DNA of 8,163 nucleotides. Origin: a bacterium. Lineage in GTDB: Bacteria > AUK180. Within the stretch, counting starts at the first letter, position 1; each line of letters starts with the position of its first letter. The stretch spans positions 1-8,163 of the forward strand of contig JAUXGM010000097.1 in NCBI GenBank assembly GCA_030622125.1. Direction: 5' to 3'. Under the pieces are notes generated by a model. That model worked only from the letters and a program-made list of their open reading frames with translations, was not told the DNA's origin and did no database searches. The position numbers and the translations under genes were made by a program. Shown here in pieces: positions 1-5,447 of this stretch.

Positions 1-1779
1 ATGAGTGATATAAACGAGGGTCCCGTAAAAATTGTACTATCTCCGCAAAATGATCAAATATTCTATATCTTAAAAAGCGGAAGCAATAAGATCTATGTTG
101 CAGATGCTCGTGCAAGTTGCGGATACGAATTTCACCCCGTAGTTTATGTTTTTAAAGAAAATTTGACCGAGAATTATTATGATTTTGCTTTTACAACAGA
201 TTATAATACAGGAGATTGGATACTTGGAGCGGTAACCGATCAACGAAATCTTGAACTCTATGACATAACAACCAGTGAAACATATCCGAGTTTCATTAGT
301 AGTAAAAATTTTAGTTCACTTTCAAATAGTGAGATATGTAGTTCGATCACCGGGGATCCGGTAGACAGATCGCTTTACCTTGCTATTCCGGATGCCGGAA
401 AGATATTGCTGCACCAATCTACAATATTAGGAGACGATTTCTCTCCTACAAATTTAGAAAATGTTGATAGACCCGAAAAAATTTACGCCTACAATGATAA
501 ACTTTACATAACCGTTCCGAATATTGGAATAGAGATATATCCGGCGGGAGGACAGTTTTTACAGCCGAGAATAACTACTCATATAGAGAACGATTACATT
601 AAGTTTATACCGATTGATAATACTTATATCGGATTCAATGAATACGGCACCTGTGTGATTTACGATCCGCTTTTTCCTATACCGAAAATAATTTCCACTT
701 TCGTTGCACCGAGTGAGATATATTTTAATTCTACTTTTTCAGATAGAATAACTTATGCAAAAAGATCGGGAACAAATGAATTTGCAATAAAAAACTCAAA
801 AGTTATAACAAAATATCACCTTGAAGGAAATACACCTATTATGGATCTTCAAATCCCGGTAAATTCTCCAGGAAAAGCTGATATTGCTTATGTCGGGGAT
901 AATATATTTTATCCCGTTCCTTTCGCGATTAAGGTCTATGACTGCACAAGTTCAAACACCTCATTTATCCCGCTTAGCGGCACGCCGGATCGTTTGTTGA
1001 CGGATAAAACACCGGGAGGTGAACTTCTCATTGGTGCTTATACGGGAGGATCAGATACTTTATTTATTATAGATCCTTATGGAAAAAGTGTTTTATATGA
1101 GGGACAAGCTCCCGATTATATAAACTTTAGACCTGAAACTATGTGTATAAGCAGTATAAATAACCAACTGTTTTTTTTACCTAATATTCCCAGTAATAAG
1201 ATCGTTATAATTGATTATGTTGATCCCTCTAATCCCGCGCACAAGAATACTATTTCCAACGAAAGAGATGTTCTGCAACTTGGAACATCGCAGGACAATG
1301 TTGTCTATACCGATTATGACGGGAGTAACCATTATATCCACTTTTTACGGCTGGATAAAAACGGGAATGTTGTAAATGATGATGTCTATCCATACACAGG
1401 TACTTATGATGGTTTTAATACCCTTTTCTTTACTTTTAACGATAAACTTGCCATACCATTGGGAAATATGAACTATGTGATCGCTGAATATACCGGCGGA
1501 CCATCTTCTGATAGTTATGATTATTATCCCTATCCGAATCCTACCGATGGTATTGTAAATATTGCAAATTTAGGAACGGGAACAAAAATCCGTCTACTTT
1601 CTTCGGATGGCTGGGAAATAGATCATTATCAAATGGATTCGGATGGGATTTTTACGATTGACCTTAAGAATATTAACGACACCTATCTCAGTTCGGGAAG
1701 ATATATGATCATCCTTGATATGCCGGATGAGAATAAGCCGATTGTAAAAGCCGTTTATTTCAATAGGGAAAGGAGGTAA
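1..1779 (+). CDS. Secreted beta-propeller-like protein with T9SS type A-like C-terminal sorting domain (N-terminus possibly missing)
   Basis: The frame is open from base 1 to a TAA at 1777-1779 (592 codons in view). Most of it is built of short beta-strand units resembling YVTN/SMP-30-type propeller blades. A local motif of the form LY-[LI]-x-[IV]-P followed by an Asn/Asp-Gly turn and another strand occurs at residues about 123-138 and 166-181, with a looser copy at 388-405; the first two are 43 residues apart, a blade-like spacing. From about residue 506 to the end there is a sorting-type domain: YPYPNPTDG (509-517), an Ig-like strand pattern, then SSGRYMIIL and a basic tail. In FCB bacteria such domains direct export by T9SS and surface anchoring. 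No signal peptide follows the ATG at base 1, yet T9SS cargo needs one, so the true start probably lies left of the window, or the start is wrong. A ligand or enzymatic activity cannot be assigned; it may be an adhesin or scaffold. It is translationally linked to the next gene. Confidence 0.72.
   Translation: MSDINEGPVKIVLSPQNDQIFYILKSGSNKIYVADARASCGYEFHPVVYVFKENLTENYYDFAFTTDYNTGDWILGAVTDQRNLELYDITTSETYPSFISSKNFSSLSNSEICSSITGDPVDRSLYLAIPDAGKILLHQSTILGDDFSPTNLENVDRPEKIYAYNDKLYITVPNIGIEIYPAGGQFLQPRITTHIENDYIKFIPIDNTYIGFNEYGTCVIYDPLFPIPKIISTFVAPSEIYFNSTFSDRITYAKRSGTNEFAIKNSKVITKYHLEGNTPIMDLQIPVNSPGKADIAYVGDNIFYPVPFAIKVYDCTSSNTSFIPLSGTPDRLLTDKTPGGELLIGAYTGGSDTLFIIDPYGKSVLYEGQAPDYINFRPETMCISSINNQLFFLPNIPSNKIVIIDYVDPSNPAHKNTISNERDVLQLGTSQDNVVYTDYDGSNHYIHFLRLDKNGNVVNDDVYPYTGTYDGFNTLFFTFNDKLAIPLGNMNYVIAEYTGGPSSDSYDYYPYPNPTDGIVNIANLGTGTKIRLLSSDGWEIDHYQMDSDGIFTIDLKNINDTYLSSGRYMIILDMPDENKPIVKAVYFNRERR
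1771..1777 (+). promoter_or_regulatory. Ribosome binding site of the barrel-CsgG fusion gene, embedded in the end of the upstream gene
   Basis: AGGAGGT lies 4 bases before the ATG at 1782. The AGGAGG also encodes the last two Arg codons of the preceding gene and its final T begins that gene's TAA, so ribosomes finishing the first gene stop directly on the initiation site of the second. This fixes the start at 1782 and supports co-translation of the pair. Confidence 0.85.
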
Positions 1780-1781
1780 TA

Positions 1782-3197
1782 ATGAAAAAATTCACAATAT
1801 TATTTATTTGTTTGATTTTTACAATTACCATTTTTTCCGAATCAAGAGAAGAAGGTAATTCCGATATTTTGATACCATCCGATGGAATGATACTTTCAAC
1901 CGCCGGTGGAATTGCATCTGAAAATCCAATGGCTTCAATCTTCTTTAATCCGGCACTGATCTCCAATCTTAAAATGAGGTATAATGTTAGATTTTCCTAT
2001 TTTAACGGTCTGTTTGAAGGAACAGAGATACAGGATATAAAAATAGGTCTGAACCCATTGAATAAGATCTATTTATATTTGAGTTACACGAATTTCAATA
2101 ATCCGAATTTTGATATAACCGATGCAAGTGGAAACATACTATATGAAGATAAAAGTATAGCCGGCAACAGTTTTATTAAATTTGCTCTATCATATAAGTT
2201 AAAAAATTTTTCAGCAGGTATTGAATTTTCTGATTATGGACTTACTATTGTACAATTTGAAGATGGAACCGTCAAAGAAGATACACAATTATTATCTGTT
2301 GGATTGACATATCAACTAAAAAAATATTTTTTCGGTTTGTCTATGATGAATGATATTGTTCTTGGTGATGGCATTACAAAAGGAGCAGTAAATTTAATGG
2401 CGGGAACAAGATTTTTAGAAGATAATTTGAGATTAAACTTCATTTTTTCACGGATGACGGAAAGGGATTCATATAATGCAAGAGGAGGTCTTAGTGCCGA
2501 ATATCTCATTTCAAATATAATATTTTTAAGGGCAAGTTATTTTGACGGGATCAATCTTATGTCGGATGGTCTATATTTTGGTCTTGGCGTAAGATATAAA
2601 GACATTGACATTGATTATACTTTTTCATTCGGAGAATTGGGAACATACCATTATATCTCTGTTGAATATGGATTTAAACCATTATATGATGAAGAGAAAA
2701 GTATTTCAAAACCGGCAAAAAAGAAGAAAGTAAAAATTAAAAGAATCGTAAAAAGAAAAACACCGAAAACAAAACCGGTACCGCCTCTCAAAAAAATACT
2801 CTGTGCAGTACTCGATTTTGAGGGGAAAAATATGACGAAAGAAGATGCCGAGATCATCACCGATTTTGTAAGGCAGGATATGATAAACTCAAAATACTTT
2901 AATGTTTTGGAGAGAAGTGCGATCAATCAAATAATGGAAGAGGTTCAATTTCAGCAAACCGGATGTACATCAGCAGAATGTGCAATTCAAATCGGTAAAG
3001 TACTCGCGGTAAAAAAAATGGTTGTCGGGACTGTTTCAAGGCTTGGAAAGAAATACTTTATTACGGTTAGAATGGTGGATGTTGAGACATCGCAAATTGA
3101 TCTTGCTACATCAATAGGAATTGCCGCACCGATTGAAGAACTCCCATCCCATGTTAATAAACTTATTGAAAAAATGATAGGAAGTTTGAATAATTAA
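1782..3197 (+). CDS. PorV/PorQ-like outer-membrane beta-barrel fused to a CsgG/LpoB-like domain
   Basis: This 471-residue protein has four parts. Residues 1 to about 19 are a signal peptide (MKK start, hydrophobic core, cleavage near FSES). Residues about 30-300 are a beta-barrel with alternating aromatic strands; its start (STAGGIASENPMASIFFNPA) matches the AGGA...NPA signature of PorV/PorQ and FadL-like proteins. Residues 306-338 are a linker with 16 Lys/Arg in 33 positions, ending in a Pro-rich stretch. Residues about 339-471 are an alpha/beta domain of the CsgG/TolB-N/LpoB type: strand CAVLDFEGKN, helix, NVLERSAINQIMEE, then TGCTSAEC with C395 and C400, IGKVLAVKKMVVGTVSRLGKKYFITVRMVD. In known families PorV shuttles T9SS cargo, whereas CsgG-like domains form secretion pores or activate cell-wall synthases. 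I infer that the soluble domain hangs into the periplasm. The gene starts 2 bases after a T9SS-type cargo gene, suggesting a partner role. Its exact function is unknown to me. Confidence 0.75.
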   Translation: MKKFTILFICLIFTITIFSESREEGNSDILIPSDGMILSTAGGIASENPMASIFFNPALISNLKMRYNVRFSYFNGLFEGTEIQDIKIGLNPLNKIYLYLSYTNFNNPNFDITDASGNILYEDKSIAGNSFIKFALSYKLKNFSAGIEFSDYGLTIVQFEDGTVKEDTQLLSVGLTYQLKKYFFGLSMMNDIVLGDGITKGAVNLMAGTRFLEDNLRLNFIFSRMTERDSYNARGGLSAEYLISNIIFLRASYFDGINLMSDGLYFGLGVRYKDIDIDYTFSFGELGTYHYISVEYGFKPLYDEEKSISKPAKKKKVKIKRIVKRKTPKTKPVPPLKKILCAVLDFEGKNMTKEDAEIITDFVRQDMINSKYFNVLERSAINQIMEEVQFQQTGCTSAECAIQIGKVLAVKKMVVGTVSRLGKKYFITVRMVDVETSQIDLATSIGIAAPIEELPSHVNKLIEKMIGSLNN

Positions 3198-3232
3198 GTA
3201 TTTTTGAACACACCCAAAACAGAGGTTAAAAA

Positions 3233-3901
3233 TTATTCTTCTTCTATTGTAATTCCTTCAAGAAGGAATTTATATGTTATTTTGACATCAACATCATCAA
3301 CTGCGGTTTCTCCCTGCATTGCCGGTGTAAAAACACAGTTCTTCGCACCATTCATTGCTGCCTTATCAAGTATATCGGAACCACTTGTTTTACTGAGTAT
3401 TACTCTCGTTACCTGTCCATTGTTATCCAATGTACAAATAACATCTACCAACCCTTCAAGCCCCATTTCCTTTGCGATCTGCGGGTATTCGGGAATTGCT
3501 TTTTTAATGATCATCGGAGGAATAATTGCACCTATATCACGTAGATTTTGAAGAGTTTTATCTTCATCTTCAATAATCTCTTCGGGAATTTCCGGTAACG
3601 GTTCATCTTTTCTTGGATCGGGGACGGCTTTTGGTATTGCCCGATTTCTCGGTCTAAATATATTGTCTTTTGTCCTTTTTATTTTTTTATCTTCCAATTT
3701 TTTCCTCGGAATAGTATATTTAATAGGTGTGAATACTTTTCTTTTCCCATGCTTATATATCTGGGGTTTTTTCTTAAATTCTCTAATGCCGACAAATAAT
3801 ACTACATGTATTAAAAGTGCAAGGATTAAAGCAATAATAGAAGTTTTCTTTTCAAATCTTCTTTCTTCAATAAGCTTTTCCTTGATAAGATCTATCATCA
3901 T
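3233..3901 (-). CDS. tonB: TonB energy-transducing protein
   Basis: The 222-residue protein couples the ExbB/ExbD motor to outer-membrane receptors. Residues 1-19 are cytoplasmic and charged. Residues about 21-39 form the single membrane anchor and contain H32, the likely counterpart of the essential membrane His of E. coli TonB (H20). Residues 40-127 are a periplasmic linker that is strongly basic up to about 98 and acidic from 99 to 114. Residues about 130-213 are the TonB C-terminal domain (PEYPQIAKEMGLEG, strand VDVICTLDNNGQV, then NCVFTPAMQG and VDDVDVKITYKF). It carries two cysteines, C156 and C189. The start is the first of two adjacent ATGs: AGGAGT at 3907-3912 sits 5 bases upstream. 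It is the last gene of the receptor-exbB-exbD-exbD-tonB unit, 12 bp after the second exbD. Confidence 0.93.
   Translation of the reverse strand: MMIDLIKEKLIEERRFEKKTSIIALILALLIHVVLFVGIREFKKKPQIYKHGKRKVFTPIKYTIPRKKLEDKKIKRTKDNIFRPRNRAIPKAVPDPRKDEPLPEIPEEIIEDEDKTLQNLRDIGAIIPPMIIKKAIPEYPQIAKEMGLEGLVDVICTLDNNGQVTRVILSKTSGSDILDKAAMNGAKNCVFTPAMQGETAVDDVDVKITYKFLLEGITIEEE
3251..3270. repeat. Perfect short hairpin at the 3' end of tonB, possible terminator for the opposing + strand unit
   Basis: AATTCCTTC and GAAGGAATT form a perfect 9-bp inverted repeat around a 2-base centre (or 8 bp with a CAAG tetraloop). It lies inside the last codons of tonB and 53 bp past the stop of the + strand barrel gene. 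On the + strand it is followed by a modest T-rich stretch (TATATGTTATTTTG); on the - strand no T-tract follows. It could therefore end or stabilise the + strand transcript, but the weak U-run makes this only a candidate. No better terminator is seen in the 35-bp gap between the convergent genes (3198-3232). Confidence 0.3.
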
Positions 3902-3906
3902 AAGTG

Positions 3907-3912
3907 ACTCCT
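3907..3912 (-). promoter_or_regulatory. Ribosome binding site of tonB
   Basis: On the - strand AGGAGT lies 5 bases before the ATG at 3901-3899 and falls in the 12-bp gap after the second exbD stop. Spacing favours the first of the two tandem ATG codons, though initiation at the second would change the protein by one residue only. Confidence 0.7.
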
Positions 3913-3913
3913 A

Positions 3914-4354
3914 TTAATTTTGTGGAAGTTGGAATTCTTTGTCAAAATCGATCAATGTCTCCTCTGTTGATTGAAATGCAATCTTTTCCACTCCACCTAT
4001 GAGAACCTGATCAATGGTATCCACTAAATACTTATATGGTGCCGTAGGTTCCACTTTGATAACTACAAAAACATCCGGTCTAATAAGTTTCATTGTTTGT
4101 ACAGTTGTCTTAATTTCCTCAAAGGGTCTCTCTTGCCCATCTATTTGTATACTGCCATTGGCAAAGACAGTGATCTCAATATTTTTCTTGCTTAATTCAA
4201 CTTCATTAACAGAATCAGGCAATTCATATTTCAATCCGGCTTCTTGAGAAAAGACAGTTGTTAACATAAAGAATATAATAAGCAAAAAAGCAATATCCGA
4301 CATTGAAGAAGCAGGTATTTCAGTAGATGCTTTCGCTCGTCTTTTTATCTTCAT
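3914..4354 (-). CDS. exbD: ExbD-type biopolymer transport protein (second copy)
   Basis: This 146-residue ExbD/TolR protein is a rotor or stalk subunit of the proton-driven TonB motor. It has a short basic cytoplasmic N-terminus, one membrane helix at about residues 19-36 (SDIAFLLIIFFMLTTVF), and a periplasmic domain. D20 at the helix start corresponds to the proton-carrying Asp of the family (D25 in E. coli ExbD). The periplasmic part ends in an extra acidic tail (about 129-146) that the first copy lacks. Its ATG overlaps the stop of the preceding exbD as ATGA (4351-4354), and AGGTGAG at 4358-4364 is a plausible ribosome binding site inside that gene. Its N-terminal segment is nearly identical to that of the neighbouring copy while the rest is divergent. 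A TolR role is possible in principle, but the context with tonB and a receptor favours ExbD. Confidence 0.92.
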   Translation of the reverse strand: MKIKRRAKASTEIPASSMSDIAFLLIIFFMLTTVFSQEAGLKYELPDSVNEVELSKKNIEITVFANGSIQIDGQERPFEEIKTTVQTMKLIRPDVFVVIKVEPTAPYKYLVDTIDQVLIGGVEKIAFQSTEETLIDFDKEFQLPQN

Positions 4355-4770
4355 TTTCTCACCTTTTTGTAATTAACGGCAAGAGCAACCTTATTCACAT
4401 AGCCTTCCTGTACCTTATCTAATATTTCTTTTATTACAGAATAAGGAATACTTTCATCTGCTTTTAGAACTACATAGGTATTTGGTTTTCTCATTCTTTC
4501 AGCCATAATAAGTGCTGAAAGCTGTTCTAATGCAATTGGTTTTCCCTCGAGTGCAATGATGCTACCATCGCTCCCCTTTTCAATTGCAACATGAATAACC
4601 GTTTGTTCCAATACTTTTGGTTTTGTTGCTTCGGGAAGGGAAATATCAAGTCCTTGTTCCTTATTAAAAACAGTTGTAATCATAAAAAATATGATAAGTA
4701 AAAAAGCAATGTCCGACATTGCCGAAGCAGGTATTTCAGTAGATGGCTTGCTTTTGGTTTTTACCTTCAT
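4351..4770 (-). CDS. exbD: ExbD-type biopolymer transport protein (first copy)
   Basis: A 139-residue ExbD/TolR protein with the usual plan: basic N-terminus, KPSTEIPASAMSD, a single membrane helix at about 19-36, and a periplasmic domain (about 40-139) ending in basic residues. D20 is the expected proton-translocating Asp. The start codon overlaps the exbB stop by one base (TAATG, 4770), and no strong ribosome binding site is seen close by, so translation is probably coupled to exbB by re-initiation. It lies directly before a second exbD with a 4-base overlap. Two ExbD paralogues next to one ExbB suggest a mixed ExbD pair in the motor rather than two independent systems, because only one exbB is present here. 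Confidence 0.92.
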   Translation of the reverse strand: MKVKTKSKPSTEIPASAMSDIAFLLIIFFMITTVFNKEQGLDISLPEATKPKVLEQTVIHVAIEKGSDGSIIALEGKPIALEQLSALIMAERMRKPNTYVVLKADESIPYSVIKEILDKVQEGYVNKVALAVNYKKVRK

Positions 4771-5432
4771 TACTTGCTTAACTCCATTTCCTCAATGACC
4801 TCTAATAAAACATTAGAGGATTCCTGAATATCCATCGTGAATCCATCCAACATATTTATGAAGATATTATACATAATAAGTGCCGGAGCTGCAATAGCAA
4901 GACCGGTTGCTGTTGTGATCAATGCTTCAGAGATGCCTCCTGCAACAATAGTGGGATCGCCCAATCCACTTTTTGCAAGATTTCCAAAGGCACCGATCAT
5001 ACCGGTAACGGTTCCAAGAAATCCAAAAATAGGCGCCAAGCTAACAACGGTTGCAAGCCATACCAATCCCTTCTCTAATTTAGAAAGCTCAACAGCCGCT
5101 GCTGCCTCCATTGTTTTCTCAACCATATCTCTTTTTTCCTGAGATTTGATCTTTAAGGAAGAAATTTTTTCAAGGTCCTTATACTTTGTCAGTCCTTCAT
5201 GAACAACTGCTGCAATTGGTCCGTTTGTTTTTTCACAAAGATCCAAAGTGCTTTCAAGATCTTCTTTTTCCAAAAGCTCAATGACCATTCCCAAAAATTC
5301 TTTTGTGTTGATCCTCTTTTTAAGATAGGTGATCAATCTTTCAAAGAACATAAATAATGCTAAAAGTGATAAAATCAATAGCGGCCACATTATTGGTCCG
5401 CCCTGCTTAAAATAATTAAATAATCCACCCAT
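4770..5432 (-). CDS. exbB: ExbB (MotA/TolQ/ExbB proton channel family)
   Basis: The 220-residue protein is the membrane stator-like pentamer subunit that surrounds ExbD and powers TonB. It has a first membrane helix at about 14-36, a cytoplasmic helical domain at about 40-115, and two further helices at about 122-150 and 165-193. Family signatures are clear: FGFLGTVTGMIGAF (136-149), with T141 matching T148 of E. coli ExbB, and GGISEALITTATGLAIAAPA (165-184), with E169 and T174 matching E176 and T181. An upstream in-frame TTG at 5438 would add two residues, but AGGAG (5439-5443) abuts that TTG directly, whereas it is 6 bases from the ATG at 5432. I therefore take the ATG. It begins 15 bp after the receptor stop and overlaps exbD by one base. 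Confidence 0.94.
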   Translation of the reverse strand: MGGLFNYFKQGGPIMWPLLILSLLALFMFFERLITYLKKRINTKEFLGMVIELLEKEDLESTLDLCEKTNGPIAAVVHEGLTKYKDLEKISSLKIKSQEKRDMVEKTMEAAAAVELSKLEKGLVWLATVVSLAPIFGFLGTVTGMIGAFGNLAKSGLGDPTIVAGGISEALITTATGLAIAAPALIMYNIFINMLDGFTMDIQESSNVLLEVIEEMELSK

Positions 5433-5438
5433 TGTCAA

Positions 5439-5443
5439 CTCCT
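5439..5443 (-). promoter_or_regulatory. Ribosome binding site that decides the exbB start
   Basis: On the - strand AGGAG is followed immediately by TTG ACA ATG. With zero spacing to TTG and 6 bases to ATG, normal ribosome geometry selects the ATG at 5432-5430 and not the TTG at 5438. Confidence 0.8.
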
Positions 5444-5447
5444 TTTA

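Noticed and set aside
2697-2795. Possible frameshift or slippage site in the A-rich linker of the barrel fusion gene
   Set aside because: The frame is continuous, the domains on both sides are intact in the same frame, and no slippery heptamer with a downstream structure stands out.
3204-3551. + strand open frame of 115 codons opposite tonB
   Set aside because: It is antisense to the clearly coding TonB C-terminal domain, has no ribosome binding site and reads as low-complexity Ser/Ile-rich sequence.
5433-5438. TTG at 5438 as exbB start
   Set aside because: It directly touches the AGGAG, leaving no spacing; the ATG six bases downstream has normal spacing.
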